Positions 9,510-17,707 of a stretch of DNA of 64,000 bases are shown here, piece after piece. Made by a program: the position numbers and the translations under genes. Source of the DNA: Rhizobium mayense. Its GTDB lineage: Bacteria; Pseudomonadota; Alphaproteobacteria; Rhizobiales; Rhizobiaceae. The notes under the pieces are model-generated. The model was given only the letters and a program-made list of their open reading frames with translations. It made no database searches and was not told the DNA's origin. Location of the stretch: the NCBI RefSeq assembly GCF_030272705.1, contig NZ_JARFYM010000011.1:1-64000 (forward strand). The letters are read 5' to 3'. Every line of letters begins with the position of its first letter. The stretch's first letter is position 1.

Positions 9510-10517
9510 TCATGATCGTCCGTCAGCTCGTTTGCCGATCGGCTCGTTGGCTTGTTCGCGAAGAGAAGCCGCTCTCGCAGCCTGTTCTTCCTTGGCCAGC
9601 AGCTCCTTTGGCTTTTTCCCGATGATCTGCTTACGTCCCTTGGTAGAGAAGGGTTGTAGGAGCTGAGCGAGGAAGCCCTTGGCGACTTTGCCGCTGATGC
9701 CGATGTCGGTGGAGGAGGGGCGGGGCGGATTGTAATAGGTGCCAAGGATCTGATCCCAGATCACGAGGTTTTCGCCGTAATTGGTGTTGCCCTCGGCAAG
9801 CAGCTTCGAGTGATGCCAGCGATGCAGGCGCGGCGTGGACAGGAACCAGTCGAGCGGACCGGTGCGTACATCGATGTTGCAATGGGTGAGGAGACCGATG
9901 AAGGCTGTCACGGCGCCGATCCACAAGAAGACCGGCAGCGGCGCGCCCAAGAGATAGAGCGGGATCTGGCCGAGCGCGATCTTGAACAGCGAATCGATGA
10001 TGTGGAAACGCCCGGTGTTAACGACCCACAAGCGTTCGACGCTGTGATGCAAGGCATGGAAACGCCAAAGCGACAGGTATTCGTGCGCGAGGCGATGGGC
10101 GACATAGAGGCCGAATTCGGCGATGACCAGTCCAAGCACGACCTGTAGAGCCAACGGCCACTGTTGCGGCCAGATATGCGCCTGATGGCTCAGGAAGGGC
10201 TGCGCTACGGTTGCCACCGCCATCGGAAATGACGTGCCGATGGCCGCCGCGATCTGCACGCCCCCTTTGCTCAAAAGCGTGTGGGCGACATCGCTGAACG
10301 TCTCGCCGTCGCGTTCCAGCCAGGTCTCCTCATAGGGCATCAGCCGCTCGAAGAGCGCAATCGTCGCCACGATCGAGAGATAGACGACATTGAACCAAAG
10401 GAGCGGCATTTGCGACTGAAACGCAAAATAGGCGCCCGTCAGCCCGGTGCAAAAGACGACTGGCCACAATAAGGATGAAACAGCAGCGTAGAGACGCGAA
10501 CTGTTTTGAAATGTCAT
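9510..10517 (-). CDS. Sterol desaturase / fatty acid hydroxylase superfamily protein (OlsE-like)
   Basis: A 335-residue membrane di-iron oxygenase. The three histidine clusters of the superfamily are visible: HRLAHE, HALHHS and HRWHHS, set among several hydrophobic segments in the first two thirds. The tail is a charged Lys/Glu/Ala-rich extension. Rhizobial OlsE, which hydroxylates the ornithine head group of ornithine lipids, belongs to this superfamily; assignment to OlsE itself is inference. GAGGACA precedes the ATG. It lies upstream of the fusion enzyme on the same strand but is separated from it by about 350 bases. Confidence 0.82.
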   Translation of the reverse strand: MTFQNSSRLYAAVSSLLWPVVFCTGLTGAYFAFQSQMPLLWFNVVYLSIVATIALFERLMPYEETWLERDGETFSDVAHTLLSKGGVQIAAAIGTSFPMAVATVAQPFLSHQAHIWPQQWPLALQVVLGLVIAEFGLYVAHRLAHEYLSLWRFHALHHSVERLWVVNTGRFHIIDSLFKIALGQIPLYLLGAPLPVFLWIGAVTAFIGLLTHCNIDVRTGPLDWFLSTPRLHRWHHSKLLAEGNTNYGENLVIWDQILGTYYNPPRPSSTDIGISGKVAKGFLAQLLQPFSTKGRKQIIGKKPKELLAKEEQAARAASLREQANEPIGKRADGRS

Positions 10518-10666
10518 GCCATTGTCCTCGAATTCTCGTCAATCGGGTGGGGTGGCGCGCAATATGCGGGATATGTACCGCGATGATTGTGGACGAGGAA
10601 GCAAAATCTTCCGGTCATCGATTCTAGTCTGGTAAATTGGCGCCTCAGATCGTTGGAGGCCGAGCC

Positions 10667-11104
10667 ATGCGTATAGAAGAAGCGAACCTCAAACATCGGG
10701 ACGCGTGGTTGCGTCTGCGTGCTGAACTCTGGCCGGATAGCTCGATCGAAAATCATCGTACCGAGATCGCTGAGCTTCTCTCGAAAGAAGGCGCCATTGC
10801 ATACCTTGCCTGTGAGCAGGCTGATGTCGTGGGGTTTGCGGAGGCGACAGTTCGGTACGACTATGTGAACGGCTGCGAGACGTCTCCTGTGCTTTTCCTG
10901 GAGGGCATCTATGTGCGGCCGGAGAACAGGCGGCAGGGCGTCGCGCGATCGCTCTGTGACGCGGTTGCGGCCTGGGGACGGGCTGCCGGATGCCATGAAT
11001 TTGGCTCGGATGCGCTGCTCGACAACATAGTAAGCCACGCATTCCACGACGCGTTGGGTTTCGAGGAAACCGAACGCGTCGTGTATTTTCGAAAGCCGCT
11101 CTAG
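10667..11104 (+). CDS. GNAT acetyltransferase resembling aminoglycoside 6'-N-acetyltransferase AAC(6')-I
   Basis: A 145-residue GNAT enzyme that transfers acetyl from acetyl-CoA to an amine. The pattern RYDYVNGCETSPVLFLEGI, then VRPENRRQGVA (acetyl-CoA pyrophosphate loop), then EFGSDALLDN and a final GFEETERVVYFRK closely follows chromosomal AAC(6')-I enzymes of Acinetobacter and Serratia as I remember them. A TTG at 10637 is in frame, but ATG 10667 has GGAGG upstream. It is a single gene with its own promoter region. Whether aminoglycosides are its natural substrate is open. Confidence 0.82.
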   Translation: MRIEEANLKHRDAWLRLRAELWPDSSIENHRTEIAELLSKEGAIAYLACEQADVVGFAEATVRYDYVNGCETSPVLFLEGIYVRPENRRQGVARSLCDAVAAWGRAAGCHEFGSDALLDNIVSHAFHDALGFEETERVVYFRKPL

Positions 11105-11135
11105 GATCGGAAACCTATGCCGAAAGGCCAAGGTC

Positions 11136-11798
11136 TCATTCAAACGTCAGCTTGGTCTTCTGCTGCCCAGCCTCGTCGAAATTCTCAGGCGACAGCCATC
11201 TCTCGTAGCCGGCCTTCAGTCGCGGCCAGTCGGCGTCGATAATTGCGAACCAGGCGGTGTCGCGGTTCTTGCCCTTGGCGACCATGTGCTGCCGGAAGAT
11301 GCCTTCGAAGGTGAAGCCGAAACGCGTGGCGGCGCGCTTCGACGGCTCGTTGAGATTGTGGCATTTCCACTCGAAGCGGCGGTAGCCAAGTGTGTCGAAG
11401 ACATAGGTGGCGAAGAGATAGAGCGTTTCGGTGGTGACGCGGCTGCGGGCGATGGCAGGGCCCCAGAGAATGCTGCCGATCTCGATGACGCCATGCACGG
11501 GATCGATGCGCATCAGCGCCTGGCGGCCTTCGGCCTTGCCGGTCCGTTTGTCGATCGCGGCGAAGAACAGGGGATCAGTGCTGGCGGCGGCCTTTTCAAG
11601 CCAGGGCGTGAAGGCGGCGAGATTGGCCGGCGCATCCTCGAACAGATAGCGGAATCGATCATCGGCACCCGGCGCTTGCGCCGAGGCATAGAGATCAGCG
11701 CCATGGAGTGCCGCGTCCAGCGGCTCCAGCCGGACATAGAGGCCTTCCAGGGTGATCCGTTCCGGGCGCGGCACGCCATTCCAATTCGTGAGGTCCAT
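11136..11798 (-). CDS. GNAT family N-acetyltransferase (RimJ/RimL type)
   Basis: A protein of about 220 residues of the acetyltransf_3 type, related to ribosomal-protein N-terminal acetyltransferases. The C-terminal half has the usual sequence of a conserved Trp-Gly (SILWGPAIARSRVTTETLYL), YVFDTLGYRRFEWKCHNLNEPSKRAATRFGF and EGIFRQHMVAKGKNRDTAWF. ATG 11831 is in frame, but the start at 11798 follows AAAGGAC and begins MDLTNWNGVPRP, typical for this family. It is adjacent to the PNPOx-family gene on the same strand, about 34 bases downstream of it, and probably co-transcribed. Confidence 0.85.
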   Translation of the reverse strand: MDLTNWNGVPRPERITLEGLYVRLEPLDAALHGADLYASAQAPGADDRFRYLFEDAPANLAAFTPWLEKAAASTDPLFFAAIDKRTGKAEGRQALMRIDPVHGVIEIGSILWGPAIARSRVTTETLYLFATYVFDTLGYRRFEWKCHNLNEPSKRAATRFGFTFEGIFRQHMVAKGKNRDTAWFAIIDADWPRLKAGYERWLSPENFDEAGQQKTKLTFE

Positions 11799-11832
11799 AT
11801 CAAAGTCCTTTGGTATCAAATGCGAGGGCAAT

Positions 11833-12516
11833 CTATCGAATCCGGCCCGATTGTATCAGTGCCGCGAGCGGTTCGGGTAGTTCTATCCCGTTGGGCAGTC
11901 CAGGCGCGGCCTCCGCCGGAGCCAAGTGGCTGCGCACCGGCAGGACGCCTGCCCAGACGGGAAAATCCGCCTCGCCGGTATCACCTGGCGGACCGTTGCG
12001 GACCTTGGCTGTCGCCTCTTCGATTTCCATCCGCAACACTGACGTCGCTTTCACCTCCTGGCCCGTCATCGGCCGCAGGCTATCCCAGCGGCCTGGAAAC
12101 AGGTTTTCAACGAAGCGGCGCAGTGCCCCGGCCTTTTCCTCCGCATCCTCCAGCAGGCGGGCCGTTCCGAAAACCATGGCGGAACGATAGTTGACCGAAT
12201 GGTTGAAGGCGGAGCGGGCGAGCACATAGCCGTCCAGGATGCTGCAGGTGAGGCAGACGGGCATATCCTCTGCCGAACGCAGAAAGCGGCTTGCGGCGGA
12301 ACCGTGCCAATAGACGTGGTCGCCTTTGCGCCAGTGCAGCGTCGGCGTCACATAGGGTGCGCCATTGAGGACATAGCCGACGTGACACAAAGGCGTGGCG
12401 TCCAAAACCGCATAGACATCGGCACGGCCATGGCTGCCGCGATCATGTTCGCGCCGCACGCGCGAGCGCTCGGTGGTCGGATAGTCGTCGCTTTGTGGCG
12501 GGTAAAGATCGGCCAT
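11833..12516 (-). CDS. Pyridoxamine 5'-phosphate oxidase family (FMN-binding) protein
   Basis: A 227-residue split-barrel flavoprotein. The N-terminal half has LCHVGYVLNGAPYVTPTLHWRKGDHVYWHGS, typical of the PNPOx-like/NimA-related group, and a later MTGQEVKATSVLRMEIEEATAKVRNGPP segment. It lies back to back with a MocR-type regulator across about 96 bases, a common arrangement for genes of vitamin B6 or amine metabolism. Its reaction is not defined by sequence alone. Confidence 0.82.
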   Translation of the reverse strand: MADLYPPQSDDYPTTERSRVRREHDRGSHGRADVYAVLDATPLCHVGYVLNGAPYVTPTLHWRKGDHVYWHGSAASRFLRSAEDMPVCLTCSILDGYVLARSAFNHSVNYRSAMVFGTARLLEDAEEKAGALRRFVENLFPGRWDSLRPMTGQEVKATSVLRMEIEEATAKVRNGPPGDTGEADFPVWAGVLPVRSHLAPAEAAPGLPNGIELPEPLAALIQSGRIR

Positions 12517-12612
12517 GGTTCCCTCATCGGTATTCTTTTATCCTTGCCGCCAAAGAGGTAGGTTATAAATAGCCAGTTTTCCTATTTTTAGCAGACCAGT
12601 TGAGGGCGTATC

Positions 12613-14040
12613 ATGGATTCTGTTGCACAATGGCCGGACCTCGATCGGACCGTGGGCGACCTGGAGGGCCAAGTGTATCGCGTGATGCGCGATCGCATTC
12701 TCCAGGGGCAGATGCCGCCGGGTCAGCGGCTGCCGTCGACACGCGGGCTGGCGGTCTCGCTCGGAGTCGCGCGCTCCACCGTTGTCAACGCCTATGAGCG
12801 GCTGAAGGCCGAGGGCTATCTGCAATCGACGACAGGTGCTGCGACCCGTGTCGCCGCTTTCACCACGCCGCCGTTACAGGGACAAGCCGCGCCGACGACA
12901 CTCAGCCCGACGCCAGCGATCGAGGCGGGCACGGGCGGCCTTTTTGAGCCCGGAGTTCCGGATGTAGCAGCTTTTCCACATGCCGCCTGGGCGCGCTGTC
13001 TTGGGGCTCGCGGCCGTTCGCTGCGGGTGCACGACCTCGGCTATGGTGCGCACAGCGGCATTCGCGAGTTGCGCGAGGCAATCCTCGAGCATATCTCTGC
13101 CACGCGCGGTGTGATCGCCCGCCCCGAACAAGTCCTCATCGTTCCCTCCACAGGAGCCGCCATTGATCTTTTGGCGGGCGTCCTGCTTCGGCCGAACCGT
13201 CCAGATGGGACGGTTGCCTGGATGGAGGAGCCAGGCTATGGGACGGCGCAGGCGTTGCTGCGGATGGCGGGTGCGGATCTCGTGCCAGTGCCGTGCGACG
13301 AGGCGGGTATCAATGTAGCCAAGGTTACCGGTCCGCCGCCGCGGCTGATCTATGTCACGCCCTCGCACCAATATCCGACCGGCGTGACGATGAGCCTGCC
13401 GCGCCGCCTGGCCCTGCTCGAATTCGCCCATGCTAACGGTTCGGTGGTGTTGGAAGACGACTATGACAGCGAATTCCAGTACGCCTCGCGCCCCATCGCC
13501 GCGTTGCAAGGCATCGACAGAGGCGAGGTGGTCGCCTATCTCGGCACTTTCTCGAAAACGCTCGCGCCCGGCCTGCGCGTTGCTTACGCGGTGGTGCCAT
13601 CCCGTCTCGTGTCCGAGACCGCGGCCGCGCAGCGGTTGAGGGGAGCCGTAGTGCCGATCCATATTCAGGCCGCCCTTGCCGATTTCATTCGCGAAGGCCG
13701 TTTTCGCGCGCATTTGAGACATATGAATTCGGTCTATGCTGCGCGGATGGCAGCCACCGTGTCCGCGTTACGCCGTCATTGCGGGGATCGGCTCGAGATC
13801 GGCGAGCGTACCGGAGGGCTGCAATTGGCTGCCTGGTTCCGCGACTCAGGCATCGATGACCGGGCCATTGCGCAAAAGATCAATGCCCAGGGCTTCGCGC
13901 TTCGCGCCATGTCAGCCTTGCATCTTGGACCGGCAAGGCCGGGGCTGTTGTTCGGAATCGCGCGGATGGCGCCCGAGGCTGCGGATGCGGCGGCCGCGAA
14001 AATTGCCAAGCTGATTCGGTTTCCAGGCGTCACCGCCTGA
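12613..14040 (+). CDS. MocR-type regulator (GntR HTH fused to class I aminotransferase fold), PdxR-like
   Basis: A 475-residue transcription factor. Residues ~15-80 are a GntR winged helix (RILQGQMPPGQRLPSTRGLA, then VARSTVVNAYERLKAEGY). Residues ~110-470 are a fold type I aminotransferase-like domain with the PLP-binding lysine at 315 in GTFSKTLAPG. Such proteins use PLP or an aldimine as effector, not for catalysis. It is divergent from the PNPOx-family gene and probably controls it. The intergenic region has a directly repeated CCAGTT (12573 and 12596) that could be an operator element. The stop overlaps the convergent AraC gene by 11 bases. Confidence 0.9.
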   Translation: MDSVAQWPDLDRTVGDLEGQVYRVMRDRILQGQMPPGQRLPSTRGLAVSLGVARSTVVNAYERLKAEGYLQSTTGAATRVAAFTTPPLQGQAAPTTLSPTPAIEAGTGGLFEPGVPDVAAFPHAAWARCLGARGRSLRVHDLGYGAHSGIRELREAILEHISATRGVIARPEQVLIVPSTGAAIDLLAGVLLRPNRPDGTVAWMEEPGYGTAQALLRMAGADLVPVPCDEAGINVAKVTGPPPRLIYVTPSHQYPTGVTMSLPRRLALLEFAHANGSVVLEDDYDSEFQYASRPIAALQGIDRGEVVAYLGTFSKTLAPGLRVAYAVVPSRLVSETAAAQRLRGAVVPIHIQAALADFIREGRFRAHLRHMNSVYAARMAATVSALRRHCGDRLEIGERTGGLQLAAWFRDSGIDDRAIAQKINAQGFALRAMSALHLGPARPGLLFGIARMAPEAADAAAAKIAKLIRFPGVTA

Positions 14041-14893
14041 CGAACAATCGTCGGTATTCTCGCGGCGTCATGCCTTTCAGGGTTTTGAACTGCCTGTTGA
14101 AATTGGCGATTGAATTATAGCCGACGGCCTCACTGATATGATGGACCGCTTGATTGGTGGAGGAGAGGCGAGCACAGGCGTCGCCGATACGCATGCGCAT
14201 CAGGTAATCGGAAATGGCGGTGCCGGTGTGGCGGCGGAACATCCGATGTAGGCCGGAAACGCTGAGCGCGGCGATATCGGCCAGTTCGTCCAGGCTGATG
14301 GCGCGCGCATAATTGAGATGCATATGTGTCAGTACGCGGTCGATGCGGTCCCGGCTCTCCCTCACTTCCTGCGATTGGCCCGGCGCGCTCGCAAGCGGCG
14401 TTGCCTGCCTGTCACCGGCGATCCTGACCAGGATGCTCAACAGCGACAGCAGGCGTTCGACGGGCGGTTTTTCAAAGACTGCCTCGAACTCCTGCCGTAC
14501 TGCAGCAGCGATCCCTTTCGAAAATTGCAGGCCGTTGTCGGCTCGCATCACCAGTGCTTCGATCGGCCGGAATTCGACGGCGCCGCCCGCTATCTGCAGC
14601 AGCCATTCGCGGTGGAACCAAAAGACAAGGGCGACATGCGGCTTATGCTCATCGATCTTTGCGCGTGAGGCCCATGTGTGCGGCAGGTTGGGGCCGACGA
14701 GCACGAGATCGCCGTCGCCATAGTCGGCGCTATGGTCACCGATGAAACGCTGCCCGATGGAGTTCAGCGTCAGTGTGAGTTCGAATTCGGGATGATGATG
14801 CCATTGGAAGGGGATGATATCGTCGAGCCGCCGGTTCAGCATGCTCCACGACGCTTCCGGCGACTGTGTTAATATTTCAAGATAGGGTCTCAT
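14030..14893 (-). CDS. AraC family transcriptional regulator
   Basis: A 287-residue regulator with a cupin-like N-terminal sensor (PFQWHHHPEFELTL, then GDLVLVGPNLPHTW) and a C-terminal double helix-turn-helix (LDELADIAALSVSGLHRMFRRH, then YNSIANFNRQFKTLKGMTPREYRR). The ligand is probably a small sugar or aromatic compound, but nothing shows which. It overlaps the MocR gene tail to tail and faces away from the PhyH-type oxygenase gene that starts 134 bases beyond it, which may be its target. Confidence 0.9.
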   Translation of the reverse strand: MRPYLEILTQSPEASWSMLNRRLDDIIPFQWHHHPEFELTLTLNSIGQRFIGDHSADYGDGDLVLVGPNLPHTWASRAKIDEHKPHVALVFWFHREWLLQIAGGAVEFRPIEALVMRADNGLQFSKGIAAAVRQEFEAVFEKPPVERLLSLLSILVRIAGDRQATPLASAPGQSQEVRESRDRIDRVLTHMHLNYARAISLDELADIAALSVSGLHRMFRRHTGTAISDYLMRMRIGDACARLSSTNQAVHHISEAVGYNSIANFNRQFKTLKGMTPREYRRLFVRR

Positions 14894-15026
14894 CGGGCGT
14901 CTGTTTGATAGCGGAGGCTAGAATAGTATCAGAGTCGGCCAGAGCCGAGCAACACGAGTGACCGACATTCCATTATTGCTGGAGCATCGCCTGACGTGAC
15001 AGGGATCAACGAACTGGGAGACGCAT

Positions 15027-15962
15027 ATGCAGCAAGGTTTGAAACGGGACGCTCATCCAACCGCTTCTTCCGCGACGACGCAGCTGAAAGACATAAAGAA
15101 GACGTTGCCACTGCGGGTTCTCTCGCAGCAAGACTGGCAGCATTGGATCACCAAAGGCTATGTGATCGTACGGCAGGCTGTCCCTCCCGCCAATGTTGAG
15201 CGGCTTGCGGAGGTGCTTTGGACCTTCGACGAGAAAGACCCGAACGACCCTTCGACCTGGTATGCGCCGCAACGCCGCGAGCACAAGATGAACGAGCTCA
15301 ACAACACGGGCATGCTGGAGATCTATAACCATCAGTATCTTTGGGACAATCGCATGGAGCCGCGCATCTATGGCGCCTTCGTCGATATCTGGGACCGCGA
15401 AGACCTGTGGGTGACGATCGATCGCGCCAATCTCAATCCGCCGAAGAAGATCAAAGGCAATCCGAACGGCTTCATTCACTGGGATGTTGACACATCCCTT
15501 CGTCCACTGCCGATAGGCGTTCAGGGCGTCTTGAGTCTGAAGAAGCAGGACGGTGATGTCGGCGGTTTTCAGTGCGTGCCGGCGTTGTTCGAGCAGTTTG
15601 AGGAATGGGTGAAGACGCAGCCCGCAGACCGGGATCCGATGCATCCCGACATGGCCGGCCTTTCGGTCGTCAACATCGATATGGAGCCCGGCGATCTGAT
15701 GATCTTCAATTCACTTCTTGCCCATGGCGTCCTCCCGAATCACGCGGAAAATCGCGTCCGCATGGCGCAGTATATTTCGATGCATCCGGCCGAATTCGGC
15801 AATGTCGCCGAGCGTGAGGAACGCATCCGCCTGTGGCGCGAGCTCGATCATCCGAAGCGAGAAGCCTTTCCCGGCGATCCCCGCGACTGGGAAAAGCACA
15901 ACGCGACGACGGCCGTCCTGACGCCGCTGGGCGAAAAGCTGCTGGGGCTGACTGCCTGGTAA
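15027..15962 (+). CDS. Phytanoyl-CoA dioxygenase (PhyH) family oxygenase
   Basis: A 311-residue Fe(II)/2-oxoglutarate-dependent oxygenase. The metal triad is visible: H151 and D153 in HWDVD and the distal H233 in LLAHGVLPNH, with an arginine soon after (ENRVRMAQYI) suited to bind 2-oxoglutarate. The segment GVLSLKKQDGDVGGFQCVPA is typical of PhyH enzymes. The substrate is unknown. The divergent AraC gene next to it may regulate it. A hairpin at 15982 probably ends the transcript. Confidence 0.85.
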   Translation: MQQGLKRDAHPTASSATTQLKDIKKTLPLRVLSQQDWQHWITKGYVIVRQAVPPANVERLAEVLWTFDEKDPNDPSTWYAPQRREHKMNELNNTGMLEIYNHQYLWDNRMEPRIYGAFVDIWDREDLWVTIDRANLNPPKKIKGNPNGFIHWDVDTSLRPLPIGVQGVLSLKKQDGDVGGFQCVPALFEQFEEWVKTQPADRDPMHPDMAGLSVVNIDMEPGDLMIFNSLLAHGVLPNHAENRVRMAQYISMHPAEFGNVAEREERIRLWRELDHPKREAFPGDPRDWEKHNATTAVLTPLGEKLLGLTAW

Positions 15963-15981
15963 AAGTGGTTGCGAAACTTTG

Positions 15982-16009
15982 ATCGAGCGGCCTTGCTGCC
16001 GCTTGATCT
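15982..16009. terminator. Candidate terminator hairpin between convergent genes
   Basis: GATCGAGCGGC (15982-15992) pairs with GCCGCTTGATC (15999-16009), 11 pairs with one G-T, around a six-base loop. No long T-run follows on either strand, so it is a moderate candidate serving the oxygenase (+) and phosphatase (-) genes. Confidence 0.5.
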
Positions 16010-16041
16010 CTATCCTTGAAGACGGATGCCTAGACGATCGG

Positions 16042-16623
16042 CTAAACCTGGTTCCAGCGGCGGACGACCGGTTCGGTCAGGTCGTGTTCATAGCCGAGAA
16101 CGCTGATGCTGGTGGTGTCGAGCACGAAGTGTGCGCCGCCTTCCGGCGGCAGGCCGAGCCAGCGGGCGGAGAAGACTCTCAGGAAATGCGCGCTGGAGAA
16201 GATCAGAGCGTTGCCGTTCACGTTCCGAAGCTCGCCGATGATCCGGTCGGCTCTCGCGCCGACATCGGCGGCCGCCTCGCCATTGGGACATCCGTCGCGA
16301 AACAGTTGCCAGCCGGGGCGCTGAGCGAGAATTTCCTTGGTGGTGACGCCCTCGTAGGCGCCATAGTCCCACTCGGCCAGATCGTCCTTGATGACACGCG
16401 CATCGCCGAAGCCGGCAAGCGCGCTGGTGCTCTTGGCGCGCTGTGACGGGCTCGACCAGACGGCGGCGAAATCGATGGTGGGGAGGCGGCCGGCAACTTT
16501 GCGGGCGGCTTCTTCACCGGCTGATGTCAGGGGGATGTCGGTTCGACCGGTATGCCTGCCGGACAGGCTCCATTCCGTCTGTCCATGCCGAACCAGGTAG
16601 ATTTCCGGATACGAACTGCTCAT
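16042..16623 (-). CDS. Histidine phosphatase family protein (phosphoglycerate mutase-like)
   Basis: A protein of about 193 residues with the RHG catalytic motif near the N-terminus (LVRHGQTEWSLSGRHTG), a SSPSQRAKSTS segment carrying the second arginine, an acidic LAEWDYGAYEG, and the distal histidine in FSSAHFLRVF. It should dephosphorylate a small phosphorylated metabolite through a phosphohistidine intermediate; the substrate is not evident. A start at 16638 is possible, but MSSSYPEIYLVRHG at 16623 fits the family better. Confidence 0.88.
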   Translation of the reverse strand: MSSSYPEIYLVRHGQTEWSLSGRHTGRTDIPLTSAGEEAARKVAGRLPTIDFAAVWSSPSQRAKSTSALAGFGDARVIKDDLAEWDYGAYEGVTTKEILAQRPGWQLFRDGCPNGEAAADVGARADRIIGELRNVNGNALIFSSAHFLRVFSARWLGLPPEGGAHFVLDTTSISVLGYEHDLTEPVVRRWNQV

Positions 16624-16703
16624 TTGAACGCCTCTCAATCGCGCTGAAACTCCCGGTGTTTCTTCGCATCTGCGAGACGGTCTGTCGAGGGACGATCTGC
16701 GGC

Positions 16704-17612
16704 CTATCGATACCCGGTCGCGTCCGCCGGCTTGCCGGCATCCTCAATTTCGGGAACGTAACGCCATGCATCCGGGCGGGAACCGTCAAGGTCCGTGAAG
16801 CCATAGACCTGCGCAAGGCCGCCGCTGGACAGCGATTGGCCGTTCCAGCGGTCGCGATCCGGGTCGGCAGCAAGCGCTGCGACGGCACGACCGACGAAGC
16901 GCGGGGTTTCCGAGATGATGAAATGCGGAACCTTGGCGGTGGCATCGCGCCAATTGTCCTCGCTGACGCCATAGCCTTCCAACATCATTTCCGACCGCAG
17001 CCAGCCTGGCGTCAGCGAAACGGAAGTTGCGCCATAGGGCGCGAGATCCTTGGAATGCGCCCACGCCATGCGCGTCGCAGCCACTTTGACGAGATCATAG
17101 AAGGGCGAAAGCCGGTAATGGTCCGCATTGTATTCGGCGGTGCCGTCGGTCACTTCGACCAATAGACCACCGGCGCGCTCGATCAGAAGCGGCAGGGCGA
17201 AATGCGCGGTGATCAGATGCGTGTCGATGCCGAGCCGCAGCATGCGCAGGCCGTTATCCAGATTGTGCTCCCACACCGATTTGTTCCATTCGAACAGCCT
17301 TTCGCCGCCCCAGATATCATTGACGAGCATATCGAGCCGTCCCTGTTCGGCGCGAATGCGCTCGACCAGTTGCCGCACTTCGTCTGCAATGAGATGGTCG
17401 GCCTGCACCGCAATGCCATGCCCACCGGCTGCCGTTACCAATTCCGCTGTTTCCTCAATGGTTTCCGGGCGAGCGTAGTCGGATTGATGATTGCGTGTCG
17501 TACGCCCGGTGACATAGACGGTCGCGCCGGCAGCTCCCAGTTCAACGGCAATGCCCCGTCCGGCGCCGCGCGTAGCGCCCGCGACCAGGGCAATTTTTCC
17601 CTGAAGAGTCAT
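16704..17612 (-). CDS. Short-chain dehydrogenase/reductase (SDR)
   Basis: A 302-residue NAD(P)-dependent oxidoreductase. The glycine-rich cofactor motif is GATRGAGRGIA at residues ~12-22, followed by VYVTGRTTR (an arginine that suggests NADPH). The catalytic YxxxK appears as YDLVK after SPF. It is longer than a minimal SDR, with an insert around the NHQSDYARPETIEET segment. The TetR gene is divergent, and a near-perfect operator-like inverted repeat lies between them, so the SDR is probably repressed by that TetR. Confidence 0.88.
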   Translation of the reverse strand: MTLQGKIALVAGATRGAGRGIAVELGAAGATVYVTGRTTRNHQSDYARPETIEETAELVTAAGGHGIAVQADHLIADEVRQLVERIRAEQGRLDMLVNDIWGGERLFEWNKSVWEHNLDNGLRMLRLGIDTHLITAHFALPLLIERAGGLLVEVTDGTAEYNADHYRLSPFYDLVKVAATRMAWAHSKDLAPYGATSVSLTPGWLRSEMMLEGYGVSEDNWRDATAKVPHFIISETPRFVGRAVAALAADPDRDRWNGQSLSSGGLAQVYGFTDLDGSRPDAWRYVPEIEDAGKPADATGYR

Positions 17613-17666
17613 TTGATCCTCCCGATATTCCCAATGCTTACGGGCTAGCGAAAAACCGGATATCTA

Positions 17667-17692
17667 TTTATAACCGACTAATTGGTTATAAA
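17667..17692. promoter_or_regulatory. Probable TetR operator
   Basis: TTTATAACC (17667-17675) and GGTTATAAA (17684-17692) form a perfect 9-bp inverted repeat with an 8-base spacer in the 95-base gap between the divergent SDR and TetR genes. Size and place are typical of a TetR-family operator controlling both genes. A single half-site copy, GGTTATAAA, occurs at 12561-12569. Confidence 0.7.
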
Positions 17693-17707
17693 CAACAGAA
17701 GACGACA

